Counted from the stretch's first letter, positions 1-8,228 are shown. The stretch: 64,000 nt of DNA from Desulfobotulus mexicanus (GCF_006175995.1 NZ_VDMB01000018.1:1-64000), one strand, 5' to 3'. Numbers and translations: made by a program. The notes: generated by a model from the sequence alone, not told the origin.

Positions 1-769
1 TTATCAGAGGTTTTTCCAGATTGAGACACTTGAGCTGTGTCAGAGTGTTTTCAATGGAGATAACATCCGGAATATTACCGGGCTGCTTAGTGAAGGCTAT
101 GGGTTCACGAGCCTTCACGGAATACAAGGTCAAAAGCTTGATCGTATTCAGTCCGTCGCCATCTTTGTTGAATCCCTGCCGTGTCTCCGATTGATTTTCA
201 GAGTAGGTCGAAACAGTGGTAGAATCAAACGCCAGCACAGGAGATTCTGCCAAGCGTGCCGCCCGAGCAGAAAAATAGCACTGAACGCCTTCTTCATTGC
301 GCCCTACATCCTTAAACAGCTTACCATAAACGTCTTCAGAGATTGCTTCACGATATGGAAGGGGGTGCATCACCTGCCAACTCTCAAGGCGCGGCAGCGT
401 GTTGCCACCGGAACCGATCCAGTAGCGTGCGACAGATAGAATTTTTGCCGCATCACCCTCACTAAATGAAGCACGTACATCATCATCAATTCCGGAAGCC
501 TTGCCAACCCATTCCAGGATGTCCGTTAGCCCGGTATGCTGACGGGTTGCATCGGCAATACCTCCTTCGCCTTTGTTTTTTTTGGGACGAGTCACTACTA
601 CTTCTTGTGTTCCTTGCTTGATTTTGCCCTTGAGCTTCTGGCTTACCGTATAGGTCTTTTTGGCCTTTTCATCGTAGGCCGTAACCCTTTCATAGATATA
701 AATATCTCCATTCGCACGCTTTTCACGTCGTTCACCGATGTGAGTTTTTCCTGTTATTGGTTTAGCCAT
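1..769 (-). CDS. IS4/IS1634-like DDE transposase, N-terminal part (partial)
   Basis: Catalyses cut-and-paste movement of its own insertion sequence. The open frame starts at ATG 769 (N-terminus MAKPITGKTHIGERR), is preceded by AAGAAGGATT as a ribosome binding site, and stays open for 256 codons to base 1, so the C-terminal half is outside the window. The segment LAFDSTTVSTYS near residues 185-195 looks like the first catalytic Asp region of the DDE fold, and a later stretch (TRQGFNKDGDG) matches the style of IS1634/IS4-type enzymes. No frameshift is visible in the part shown. Assignment to IS1634 rather than another IS4-type group is tentative. Confidence 0.75.
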   Translation of the reverse strand, partial: MAKPITGKTHIGERREKRANGDIYIYERVTAYDEKAKKTYTVSQKLKGKIKQGTQEVVVTRPKKNKGEGGIADATRQHTGLTDILEWVGKASGIDDDVRASFSEGDAAKILSVARYWIGSGGNTLPRLESWQVMHPLPYREAISEDVYGKLFKDVGRNEEGVQCYFSARAARLAESPVLAFDSTTVSTYSENQSETRQGFNKDGDGLNTIKLLTLYSVKAREPIAFTKQPGNIPDVISIENTLTQLKCLNLEKPLI

Positions 770-800
770 GCGTAAATCCTTCTTTAAAGTGTACGCATAA
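1..800 (-). mobile_element. Right-hand part of an insertion sequence (IS4/IS1634-like), cut by the window edge
   Basis: The only gene is a DDE-type transposase that runs off the left end of the window. The left end of the element is outside, so neither the terminal inverted repeats nor a target duplication can be verified. The outer border on this side is a guess. A 7-base direct repeat TGTACGC occurs at 790-796 and 887-893, on both sides of the hairpin at 820-876, but I cannot show that it is a target-site duplication. Confidence 0.5.
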
Positions 801-828
801 CTATAATGCGCACACGTAAAAAAAGCAA
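800..828 (-). promoter_or_regulatory. Candidate promoter of the transposase gene
   Basis: Read on the minus strand there is TTGCTT (828-823), a 17-base spacer, and TATAGT (805-800), about 30 bases upstream of the transposase ATG. The -35 box lies inside one arm of the 820-876 hairpin, so transcription arriving from outside would have to pass the terminator stem that overlaps this promoter. Prediction from sequence only. Confidence 0.4.
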
Positions 829-876
829 GAAAAAAGCACGGTTTTTCAACTAAACCGTGCTTTTTTCTTGCTTTTT
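820..876. terminator. Perfect 25-bp hairpin, probable bidirectional intrinsic terminator
   Basis: Bases 820-844 are an exact reverse complement of 852-876, with a 7-base loop. The central GC part is GCACGGTTT/AAACCGTGC, and a run of T follows the stem in either direction (T tracts at 861-866 and, on the minus strand, 824-818). It sits between the end of the secreted-protein operon (stop at 895) and the start of the transposase gene, so on the minus strand it would stop the operon before it reads into the insertion sequence. Confidence 0.8.
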
Positions 877-894
877 GGGCTTAGAATGTACGCT

Positions 895-2355
895 TTATCC
901 GATTTTCAGGATTATATGGTATTCTAGGGGTAAGGGAGGAATGGATTCCTCAGCCTCTGCCTGCATTATTTTTCTTTCTGAGATATTCCATTCCTTTTCT
1001 TGGGCATAGTCTGACAGATTCTGAAGATTGAGCCTTAATCCGGATTCAGTGATGCTTTCAGGGTCAGGGAATACGGCATGGTCAGGAATCCGGATTTCTG
1101 TGACAAGCCCTTCGGAATCCTTAAAGATTATTTGCCCTGCCAGCCTGCCGGGTCCGCCTTCAGACCAGTGGGGAAAGAAGATTATGGTTTCCGCAGAAAA
1201 GCGCAGGTCCCTGAGAAGGCCCATGAGGATGAGTTCTCCTGCCATATCTCCGCCATGTACTTCGGCACCCTGTGTGATGGTCATGATGTTGTCGGGGCCG
1301 GTTTGCCCGTCGGCATCCGTGCCGGATAAATGGCCCCTGTTTTCATAATTGCCTGAAATTTTTCCTCCAAAAAGACTGCCCCGGTTGATTCCACCGAAAA
1401 CAGTACCTCCTGCATTGTGAAGAATGCTTCCTTCCATGATTTCTGACTGTGCCAGAAGGCCTGAGTTGAAGGAGGTGCCGGAGACGGATCCACCATTCAC
1501 TGTCCCCTGATTGTTCATGCTGGATAGTATCCCGTTGTTAAGGACCGTCCCCCCTTCCTCAATGATGATGCCATCCTGTTCAGAGTTGTTTAAAAAAGTT
1601 GTTCCTGATTCCACTGTAAGAATATCCGGAAGGGGCATAAAAAAGGCGTTTACCGTGCAGGGCGCTGTGATTCCTGCCGTGGTATAGGTTGCCCCTGACA
1701 GGGTACCCCCGCATCCATTCACCGTGTCAATGGTGTAACCGGTATCTGCAAGAATGCTAAAAAGGGCGGATTCTCCGTGGGAGACTGTCTGCTCCGAAGG
1801 GGCTGCTTTTCCGCCTTTTCCGGCGGAAGTGCTTACGGTATATTCTGTCTGGCCTGTTTTGACCCTGTAGGCCGTACCGTCCTGAGCTGTGCCTGCAAGG
1901 CTTATCCATCCGATGCTTTCACTCCATGCAAGACCAGTAAAGTTTCCTGTGGCAGGGTCAATGCTGACGCCACCTTGTAAGGGACCGAAGTTGATCCAGC
2001 CGATGTTTTCACCCCAGGCGTAACCTGAAAGCCTGTTATCGCTACGGTTTACGCCATAGGTGGCTGCACTGTCGTTGAGATAGCTGTGGGAGCCGCCTCC
2101 CGTATGGGTACCCAGCCGGATCCAGCCCACATTTTCTCCCCAGATGTAACCTTCCAGATGATTTTTATATATAGTTGCAGTACCGGATTCTGTCCTGAAG
2201 TTGATCCAGCCGGAAGTTTCTGACCAGGCAAACCTGTGCAGGGTGTTAATTTTCTGTTTTTGCACGGCATGAATATCTGCCGGAAGTATGGTCATACATG
2301 CAAGGGTTATAAGCAGGCAGATGGCAGTATGGAGAAGGATGATTTTTGATTTCAT
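895..2355 (-). CDS. Secreted GWI-repeat protein with an InlB-type bacterial repeat
   Basis: Exported protein of unknown function, 486 residues. The frame is open to 2463, but ATG 2355 is preferred because it begins a clear signal peptide (MKSKIILLHTAICLLITLAC, then an Ala-type cleavage region) and has AAGGAT just upstream. After the signal come four short units built on a W-[GS]-E-x-x-GWI motif (WSETSGWI, WGENVGWI, WGENIGWI, WSESIGWI). Then there is a domain of the divergent InlB B-repeat/bacterial-repeat type (two cysteines in NGCGG and APC), then a Gly/Asn/Ser-rich stretch with beta-helix-like periodicity. It is the second gene of a two-gene operon, 20 bases after the DUF1566 gene. A surface or periplasmic role is likely; no enzymatic motif is visible. 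Confidence 0.7.
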   Translation of the reverse strand: MKSKIILLHTAICLLITLACMTILPADIHAVQKQKINTLHRFAWSETSGWINFRTESGTATIYKNHLEGYIWGENVGWIRLGTHTGGGSHSYLNDSAATYGVNRSDNRLSGYAWGENIGWINFGPLQGGVSIDPATGNFTGLAWSESIGWISLAGTAQDGTAYRVKTGQTEYTVSTSAGKGGKAAPSEQTVSHGESALFSILADTGYTIDTVNGCGGTLSGATYTTAGITAPCTVNAFFMPLPDILTVESGTTFLNNSEQDGIIIEEGGTVLNNGILSSMNNQGTVNGGSVSGTSFNSGLLAQSEIMEGSILHNAGGTVFGGINRGSLFGGKISGNYENRGHLSGTDADGQTGPDNIMTITQGAEVHGGDMAGELILMGLLRDLRFSAETIIFFPHWSEGGPGRLAGQIIFKDSEGLVTEIRIPDHAVFPDPESITESGLRLNLQNLSDYAQEKEWNISERKIMQAEAEESIPPLPLEYHIILKIG

Positions 2356-2375
2356 GCCCGTATCCTTAAAAAAGA

Positions 2376-3365
2376 TTACCGGGAGTTTCGTACCGGCCAT
2401 ACGGAGTGCGAGAATTCCGTATGACCACGGATTGTCCCTCCGAATTCCAGATAAACATCCCATTCCATTCCCGTAAGATTGCTTACTGCATCACTGGACC
2501 AGTAGGAGGAGGATTGTATCCCGGTAAAGGGGCCGGGTGTTGTGCCTGAAACAGGATCGTTTCCCTGGGAAATGGCGTTAAGCTCTTCCGCGCTTGGCAG
2601 ACGCCAGTCTCTGGCCTTTGAGCCGTCAATCATTCCGCCAATACCACTGAATAAGGCTTCTGCCCGTGGGTGGGCGTTTTCCCAGGTGTGCTGACCACCC
2701 CAGGATGCATTTTTTAGCCATACAAGTCCCTGACCCGTTCCGTCTGCTCCCTGAAGGTCAGTCACGGTGCCATCCCCGTTATCATGCCATCGTCCATTGG
2801 CATCGGGGCCTGTATTGGACCATGTGATGCCGCTGTAGGTGCCGGTGATGCCGAAGATCACCACTCCGGCCCTTATGTTTTCGGGTTTCAGGTTGGGATC
2901 TCCTGTTATGGTGCCTCCGCTGTAGTATCCGGGGCCAAGGGGCTGATCTTCTGTGCCCGGTGTCCATGCCGGAGTCCCGCGATCCGGCATGGTGCCGGTC
3001 TGTGTACCCCATTCTCCGGGAAGCAGGCCCCAGAAGGTTTTTCCCTGAAGCACATTGCCCGCTGCTGCACCATTATTGGTGTCCGTAGCTGGTGCTTTGT
3101 TCATAATTGTATTGATATCTTTGAAGTTGTCTGAAGATGGACCGGATGCAGGCTCTGTGAATCCCTGAGTTGGAGGATTGTCGGCGCCTGTGTTCAGGCG
3201 ATCATACAGATCCTGAAGGGTGTAGGAAACGGTTTCTTCCGGACTCTGAGGGGGTTCAAGGGGGCCTGCAACACTTCTGGAAGCTGGAAAAATTAAAAAT
3301 ATCAGAAACAGGAGGATGGCGGCAGGCTGCCAGCCATGATGGATAGGTGGAGATGAATCTGGCAT
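2376..3365 (-). CDS. Exported DUF1566 (Lcl C-terminal-like) protein
   Basis: 329-residue exported protein. The N-terminal hydrophobic stretch (AAILLFLIFLIFPASRSVAG) is a signal peptide, and AAAGGAG lies 8 bases before the ATG. Residues about 180-329 match the DUF1566 pattern: NGDGTVTD, GLVWLKNASWGG, the W-R-L-P-S-A-E-E-L motif, SYWSSD, and a terminal WPVR. DUF1566 domains occur in many secreted or lipoprotein-type proteins of Desulfobacterota and relatives; the function is unknown. The middle (KTFWGLLPGEWGTQTG) is Gly/Thr-rich and low in complexity. First gene of the operon with the GWI-repeat protein; its promoter should be within the ~300 bases upstream. Confidence 0.75.
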   Translation of the reverse strand: MPDSSPPIHHGWQPAAILLFLIFLIFPASRSVAGPLEPPQSPEETVSYTLQDLYDRLNTGADNPPTQGFTEPASGPSSDNFKDINTIMNKAPATDTNNGAAAGNVLQGKTFWGLLPGEWGTQTGTMPDRGTPAWTPGTEDQPLGPGYYSGGTITGDPNLKPENIRAGVVIFGITGTYSGITWSNTGPDANGRWHDNGDGTVTDLQGADGTGQGLVWLKNASWGGQHTWENAHPRAEALFSGIGGMIDGSKARDWRLPSAEELNAISQGNDPVSGTTPGPFTGIQSSSYWSSDAVSNLTGMEWDVYLEFGGTIRGHTEFSHSVWPVRNSR

Positions 3366-3665
3366 GGAAAATCTCCTTTGTACTGTTGCGCTGCTGATTG
3401 TGGAGGGCAGGCCATGCTGCAGGTGAAAAAGGTATTTAGATTATTCATATCAGCATTCAGACATATTGTTCAATAAATACCTGCATCAGATGCCTTCTTT
3501 GTTGAGGTATTGTTTGCAGATCTCAGGAGGGGGGCGGTTTTTATTGCTGGCGGCCTGTCAGGACGCCGGGTGGGTACACCGGTGCCCTGAGGAATGGCGA
3601 AGGGGGAAGATCCTGTGCGGCCCGCCAGTCCTTTTTTTGATTCAGGAGGGGCAGGCCGGGGAGAT
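3366..3665. other. Intergenic, upstream of the DUF1566 operon
   Basis: 300 bases between the end of the aldolase-family gene and the start of the DUF1566 gene, both on the minus strand. I see no convincing gene, tRNA or strong hairpin. It should hold the promoter of the DUF1566 operon. Confidence 0.5.
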
Positions 3666-4463
3666 TCAGTTCAGATAGCGTTCCATAGCCATTTGCGCTT
3701 CCATACCTTCATTGACTATGCCGTGGAGGGCGCGGAGCAGGGCCGTGGGGTTTTCGTGCTGGAATACGTTTCTTCCAAGGGAAAGGCCCGCAGCTCCTGC
3801 CTGCATGGCATCAAAGGCCATCTGCAAGATCTGGGCATCATTTTCCATTTTCGGGCCTCCGGCAATAACCACGGGTATACAGCATCCGTCCACCACCTGA
3901 CGGAAGGTTTCCGGGCTGCCCGTATAGGCCACCTTCACTACGTCTGCGCCCAGTTCTTCCCCTAAGCGTGCACAGTGCTTGACCACATCCACATGGTTTT
4001 CATCGGCAATGCGGGGGCCCCTGGCATAGACCATGGCAAGAACGGGCATGCCCCATTCATTGGCCCTTGTGCTGACTTCACCGAAGTCTCTGAGCATGGC
4101 CCTTTCGTTTTCATCTCCCACATTGACATGGACGGATACGGCATCGGCCCCTAAGCGGAGGCCGTCTTCAACTGTGGCCACAAGGGTTTTGGTGTTGGAA
4201 AAGGGAGAAAGACTTGTGCTTGCGGAAAGGTGGAGGATGAGGCCGATGTCCCGGCCATGGCCCCTGTGGGTACGGCGGGGAAGGCCCTTGTGCATGAGAA
4301 CGGCATTGGCACCGCCCTCTGCGACCTTGTCCACAGCCCCTCTTAAGTCTATCATTCCGGGTATGGGGCCGACGGTGACTCCGTGGTCCATGGGAACAAT
4401 AATGGTTTTTTTTGTGTTACGGTCGAAAATCCGTTCCAGTCGAACCTGTTTGCCAAGCTGCAT
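3666..4463 (-). CDS. 2-amino-3,7-dideoxy-D-threo-hept-6-ulosonate synthase (DhnA-type class I aldolase)
   Basis: Class I (Schiff-base) aldolase family, 265 residues. Its N-terminus ([34 protein letters not shown]) closely follows the archaeal MJ0400-type enzymes. These join 6-deoxy-5-ketofructose 1-phosphate with L-aspartate semialdehyde, the first step of the alternative route to 3-dehydroquinate and aromatic amino acids. The Schiff-base lysine is expected in VVKVAYTG; the phosphate-binding end is IAGGPK and [10 protein letters not shown]. Start: ATG 4463 with AAAAGGAG 7 bases upstream. The gene is preceded by a phenylalanine-rich leader peptide and a terminator, which independently supports an aromatic amino acid role rather than glycolysis. 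A 3-dehydroquinate synthase II partner is not next to it in this window. Confidence 0.85.
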   Translation of the reverse strand: MQLGKQVRLERIFDRNTKKTIIVPMDHGVTVGPIPGMIDLRGAVDKVAEGGANAVLMHKGLPRRTHRGHGRDIGLILHLSASTSLSPFSNTKTLVATVEDGLRLGADAVSVHVNVGDENERAMLRDFGEVSTRANEWGMPVLAMVYARGPRIADENHVDVVKHCARLGEELGADVVKVAYTGSPETFRQVVDGCCIPVVIAGGPKMENDAQILQMAFDAMQAGAAGLSLGRNVFQHENPTALLRALHGIVNEGMEAQMAMERYLN

Positions 4464-4509
4464 GGTCTGCTCCTTTTGGTGGGGGGCGGCAGGCTGGCGG
4501 AACCGGAAT

Positions 4510-4544
4510 AAAAAAAGGACCGCCAGCTTGATGCCTGCGGTCCT
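4510..4544 (-). terminator. Attenuator terminator before the aromatic-pathway gene
   Basis: On the minus strand the RNA forms AGGACCGC/GCGGUCCU (4544-4537 with 4523-4516) around a 13-base loop, followed directly by a run of U (to 4510). It lies between the leader-peptide stop and the ATG at 4463, the usual place for an attenuation terminator. Confidence 0.85.
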
Positions 4545-4604
4545 TGAAAGTTTCGGGATGGATGCTTTTTTTTAGGCCATTCCACCTTCACAAGAACCCC
4601 AGGC
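4510..4604 (-). promoter_or_regulatory. Antiterminator/terminator pair of a translational attenuator
   Basis: Within the last third of the leader peptide, GCCTGGGGTTCTTG (4604-4591) can pair with CAAGGACCGCAGGC (4546-4533), giving 12 Watson-Crick pairs, one G-U and one mismatch. The second segment is the 5' arm of the terminator stem, so the two structures exclude each other. A ribosome stalled on the Phe codons just upstream would leave the first segment free to form the antiterminator. A ribosome that reaches the stop codon would cover it and let the terminator fold. I worked out the pairing by hand; no free energies were calculated. Confidence 0.75.
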
Positions 4605-4670
4605 GCAGGTAAAGCCGCCAAAAAAGTTCTTAAAGTAAAAAAAGAAGGTATGGAAAGCATTCATATTCAT
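4572..4670 (-). CDS. Phenylalanine-rich leader peptide (PheL-like)
   Basis: A 32-codon frame, ATG 4670 to TAA 4572. Eight of the residues are Phe (positions 6, 9, 10, 11, 13, 16, 17, 20), with one Tyr and one Trp; the core reads FHTFFFYFKNFFGGF. It ends 28 bases before the terminator stem. The composition and position are those of regulatory leader peptides such as E. coli PheL: charged tRNA-Phe level would set ribosome progress and thereby read-through. There is no good Shine-Dalgarno; the predicted promoter would place the transcript start at or next to the ATG, so leaderless translation, or use of the second ATG at 4664, is possible. Confidence 0.8.
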   Translation of the reverse strand: MNMNAFHTFFFYFKNFFGGFTCAWGSCEGGMA

Positions 4671-4676
4671 GGACAA

Positions 4677-4705
4677 CTTATCGGATAAAAAGAAATCTTT
4701 GTCAA
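4677..4705 (-). promoter_or_regulatory. Promoter of the attenuated aromatic-pathway gene
   Basis: Minus strand: a perfect -35 box TTGACA (4705-4700), a 17-base spacer, and GATAAG (4682-4677) as -10. The -10 ends 6 bases before the leader-peptide ATG. Confidence 0.6.
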
Positions 4706-4766
4706 GTATTGATGCATGGCAGCAAGGGATTGTGTCTGGTCTTTGCCCTGCATGAACGCAATGCTT

Positions 4767-5633
4767 TTAAAAAACGTAGAAGTAGCGAAGGCCGAACTGG
4801 TGGGTAAGAAGGCCGTTTTCAACCTCAAGATCCCGTCTGTACTGGGTGAGAAGCTGATGTTTGGGTGCCAGCCGGAAACCAAGGGTGAGCTGCATGGCAT
4901 GGGTCTCGATTTCATTATCCTGCTTTATGCCGTCGCGTTCAATTTCTCCGCCCTTTCTGTAGTAATGGCTCAAGGCCATCATGAAAGAGGAGGTCAGATC
5001 ATAGGATACGTGTGAGGCAAGGAGGAAAAGAGGATCCTGGGCTCTTTTTTGTCCACGATCATTGCTGTTATCCGTATAAAACTCGATACTGGGAACCAGA
5101 TCAAAATAGAGCGGTCCGAAGCCTTTTGTAATGGAGGCTTCGGTTTTAAAGGCCCATCGGTTATCACCGAGGTTAATGTTTCTGTTTGCGTCATAGTCGC
5201 CAAAGGGTGCTTTGATCCACTGGGCTACGGCTATCCAGAGCTGTTTTTCCCGGTTGTTCACAGGCCATACGCCCAGAATGAAGGTGGGATCGAAAAGCCC
5301 CGAGGCGGAATCGTCGCCTATTTGAAGGTTGCCAAAGGGGAAAAGAGCCTGTGCGGAAGTGGTAATCCCGGCAATTTCTTTGTAGTAAACGGGGCGGATG
5401 ATCTGAAGATTGAGGTCAAAGTTGGCATCACTGGTGAGTTTTTTTCCTTTTTGATAGACCTCGTTACCTGTTCTGTGGCGGGAATAGACCAGTATCCCTG
5501 TGGTGCCGTCCGGTGCGGCAATATACCCCCTTGCATCCCCTCCTGCCATGGATGCCGCAGGCAGACAAAGGCTCAGGGTCAGTAATAAAAGAAAGGGCAG
5601 GTGGCGGGTTGCAAAGAAAGAAGATTTGTTCAT
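4767..5633 (-). CDS. Outer-membrane beta-barrel protein, MetA-pathway phenol-degradation (transporter) family
   Basis: 288 residues with a signal peptide (hydrophobic stretch FLLLLTLSLCLPAASMA, then GGDARG). The rest is built of alternating polar/hydrophobic strands and ends in the aromatic YFYVF, typical of BamA-dependent outer-membrane barrels. Family features are YIAAPDGTTGILVY, the central GLFDPTFILGVWP and FGDYDANRNINLGDNRW; these match the Phenol_MetA_deg/transporter family, whose members are mostly of unknown substrate. Start ATG 5633 with GAAAGGAAA upstream. It stands alone; the gene after it on this strand has its own promoter. Confidence 0.7.
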   Translation of the reverse strand: MNKSSFFATRHLPFLLLLTLSLCLPAASMAGGDARGYIAAPDGTTGILVYSRHRTGNEVYQKGKKLTSDANFDLNLQIIRPVYYKEIAGITTSAQALFPFGNLQIGDDSASGLFDPTFILGVWPVNNREKQLWIAVAQWIKAPFGDYDANRNINLGDNRWAFKTEASITKGFGPLYFDLVPSIEFYTDNSNDRGQKRAQDPLFLLASHVSYDLTSSFMMALSHYYRKGGEIERDGIKQDNEIETHAMQLTLGFRLAPKHQLLTQYRRDLEVENGLLTHQFGLRYFYVF

Positions 5634-6117
5634 GGGGGTTTCCTTTCGTTGTTTTTAGATTCAGGCGCTTGTTGATGGTCTTTGTTAGTCAGGGAGAACA
5701 GTGTTTTGTTGTTGTTGGCTAAAAAAATAATATCGAGATGGGTGACAATATACGTGTGTGTTTTTAAAAAAGCCAGAAAAAAATGAGAAGTTATTCATTT
5801 TGGGCAGGTGCTGTAATTTCAGCAGTTTCCGAATAAGGTTGCGTCACGGGAAATTGCCTGGGTGCCTTTGCATCTGTCTTATAGGAATCATACCTTTAAA
5901 ATTGTGCTGAAAAATTAGATTTTTTCTTAATGCGAAAACATATTGGCATGAGGATGAGGCTGATTGTAAGGAAAATACTTGGCATGGGAAAGACTGAAGA
6001 AATATTCACAAAATACATGACAAGACCCTCAGCCAGAGAACCAAAAGGCATCCTCGGGCTGCGGGGCATGGTCAGAAGGGACATGGCGCTACCCATGGTT
6101 TTTTATTTCAGCCGGAC
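5634..6117. other. Intergenic, AT-rich, carries one copy of a dispersed repeat
   Basis: 484 bases between two minus-strand genes. It is AT-rich and has no plausible gene; it contains the repeat copy at 5831-5910. The promoter of the barrel protein should be in 5640-5800. Confidence 0.5.
5831..5910 (+). repeat. Dispersed intergenic repeat, copy A
   Basis: Begins GAATAAGGTTGCGTCACGGG and ends AAAATTGTGCTGA. It is clearly related to the copies at 10,655-10,740 and 34,596-34,668: shared GAATAAG(A/G)TTGCGTCACG, CCTG...GCATCTG, and GGTA/ATCATACC in the second half. It lacks the palindromic first half seen around 10,531. Not coding in any frame I could support. Confidence 0.7.
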
Positions 6118-7971
6118 TCAAAGGGTAATGGCATCCTGCACTTCCCCAAGAAAACGGCTGGCTTCCGAGGGTCTGCCCCTTCTGAATTCCGAAGCCGAGA
6201 GAAAAAGGCAGCGTTCCGCCCTTGTCATGGCCACATACATGAGCCGCCTTTCTTCCTCCAGCTCCGTAGCCGACTGCATGGACTTCCAGTGGGGGAAAAG
6301 CTCTTCTTCGCAGGCCACAACAAATACGGAATGGAACTCCAGGCCTTTGCTGGCATGGACCGTGGCAAGGTTGACTCCGCGTCCTTTTTCTTCATCTTCC
6401 TGCTTGTCTTCCCTCACAAGGGCTGCTTCTTCCAGATAGGCAATAAGGTTTTCCTTCTGGCCTGCGGTGTAGATCAGTTCATCGATGTTTTCCTGCCGGG
6501 CTGTGAAATCTCCTTTGTCAGCCTTGGAAAGCTGTTCCAGATAATCCAGATACCCTGTTTTGGACAGCACTTCCCGTATGGCAGTGTCCGGGGTCATCTC
6601 CCGTATGCTGTCCAGTACGCCAATAAGGTTTTCCAGAGCGCTGTGGATCTTGGGGCTGAGCATGCGTTTTCCCAGCATGTGCCGGGCCGCATCCTGCAGG
6701 CTGTCTCCTGAAGAGCGGACCTGCTGCATTTTTTTGACCATGGCAGGCCCGATTCCCCGCTTGGGCGTGTTGAGGATACGTTCAAAGCTGGCATCATCCT
6801 TTGAAAAGGCCGATGCTGTCAGGTAGGCGTTGATGTCTAGTATTTCCATGCGTTCAAAAAAGCCCTTGGAGCCCAGCATGCGGTAGGGAATGTTCATGGC
6901 CCGGAATATTTTTTCAAAGGCAAGGGAGCAGAATTTGGTCCGGTAGATGACGGCAATACGGTCAAGGGGCACGCCGCTCTGGACAAGTTTTGCAATTTTT
7001 CTTCCCGTCCACTTGGCTTCTTCGTTTTCATTGTAAAAATAATAAAGTTCAACGCTACCGCCGAATTTTTCAGAATAGCAGCGCTTCTCCATGCGACGGG
7101 GGTTGTTTTTTATCAGGGCACCTGCAGCCTGCACAATTTCATCGGCACTTCTGTAATTTTCTTCCAGTCTGAAAAGCTTTGACTCAGGATAGGTTTTCTG
7201 AAAACGCAGGAAGTGGTTCACATTGCTGCCCCGGAATCCGTAGACAGCCTGCCAGTCATCTCCGACACAGAAGAGGTTGCCGTGCCCCAGAAGAAGCCTT
7301 GTAAGTTCTTCCTGAAGATTGTTGGAGTCCTGATACTCATCCACAAGAATAAACCGGAAAAGTTCCCTGTAATGGTCCCGGATATCCTTTTCATCCCGTA
7401 GCATGTCCCGTACTTTGAGAAGAATATTATCAAAATCCACGGCATTGATGGTTTTAAGGGTTTTCTCATACTGCCGGTAAACTTCTAAGGTCTGTACCCT
7501 TTCAATTTCTGGCAGGGTCTGGATAAATTCTTCAGGATTCCCGTGGTTTTTGGCCATGGATATTTTATATTGAAGCCGTGATGTTTCTTTTTTGTCTATG
7601 TTCAGCCGGACTGTTATTTCCTGTAGGGTTTTCTGCTGCTGGTATCCGGCAAGGATCTGTATAGGCGATGTATATCCGACTCTGTTTGCATGTTTTTTGA
7701 GAATCTGCAGGCAGGCGGAATGATAGGTGCGGACCCAGGGGAAGCTGTCTGAAGAAAGGCCTGTCTGCTGCACAAGTCTGGTTTTCATTTCTTCGGCAGC
7801 TTTATTGGTAAAGGTTATGGCAAGTATGTGATCCGGAGAAAAACCATTTTTCAGCAGATGGGCTATTTTGGCGGTGAGTGTGCGGGTTTTGCCGGAACCG
7901 GCTCCGGCAATGACAAGGGCAGGGGTATCCATGTGTACGATAGCATCCTGCTGGGCCTTGGAAAGATCCAT
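6118..7971 (-). CDS. UvrD/Rep-family ATP-dependent DNA helicase (superfamily 1)
   Basis: 3'-5' DNA helicase of the UvrD/Rep/PcrA type, 617 residues, a little shorter than UvrD (~720) because the C-terminal tail is missing. Motifs in order: Q-motif-like LSKAQQDAI, Walker A AGAGSGKT (residues ~22-29), Ia TFTNKAAEEM, II VDEYQD, III GDDWQAVYGFRGS, IV VIYRTKF, V VNLATVHASKGLEF, VI YVAMTRAERCLFL. Probable roles are repair or removal of replication blocks; the sequence does not decide between UvrD- and Rep-type tasks. Single gene, AAGGATT before ATG 7971. Confidence 0.9.
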   Translation of the reverse strand: MDLSKAQQDAIVHMDTPALVIAGAGSGKTRTLTAKIAHLLKNGFSPDHILAITFTNKAAEEMKTRLVQQTGLSSDSFPWVRTYHSACLQILKKHANRVGYTSPIQILAGYQQQKTLQEITVRLNIDKKETSRLQYKISMAKNHGNPEEFIQTLPEIERVQTLEVYRQYEKTLKTINAVDFDNILLKVRDMLRDEKDIRDHYRELFRFILVDEYQDSNNLQEELTRLLLGHGNLFCVGDDWQAVYGFRGSNVNHFLRFQKTYPESKLFRLEENYRSADEIVQAAGALIKNNPRRMEKRCYSEKFGGSVELYYFYNENEEAKWTGRKIAKLVQSGVPLDRIAVIYRTKFCSLAFEKIFRAMNIPYRMLGSKGFFERMEILDINAYLTASAFSKDDASFERILNTPKRGIGPAMVKKMQQVRSSGDSLQDAARHMLGKRMLSPKIHSALENLIGVLDSIREMTPDTAIREVLSKTGYLDYLEQLSKADKGDFTARQENIDELIYTAGQKENLIAYLEEAALVREDKQEDEEKGRGVNLATVHASKGLEFHSVFVVACEEELFPHWKSMQSATELEEERRLMYVAMTRAERCLFLSASEFRRGRPSEASRFLGEVQDAITL

Positions 7972-8228
7972 GAAAATAAATCCTTATAAGTCTTTATAAA
8001 AGTTGGTGGCTTCGGGTTGCCGGGGGAGAGTACAGGATCAGGCCCCGAAAAAGGAAGTTATGGTAACAGTAGCAGGCTTTTCTGACAAGGCAGCAGCCGG
8101 GGAATTATACTCTGAATGCTCAGTCTGGTGGCATGTGAAAACCAGAAAAGTTCTAAAATGGCTTTTTTTGCCTTATGTTTTAATGGTGGCCGGTGTTTCA
8201 GAACTGGCCGTGCAGAGCATAAACAAAA

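Noticed and set aside
4352-4660. 102-codon minus-strand frame overlapping the leader and the synthase gene
   Set aside because: It is out of frame with both, runs through the terminator, and has no family character. The Phe-rich frame 4670-4572 explains the region better.
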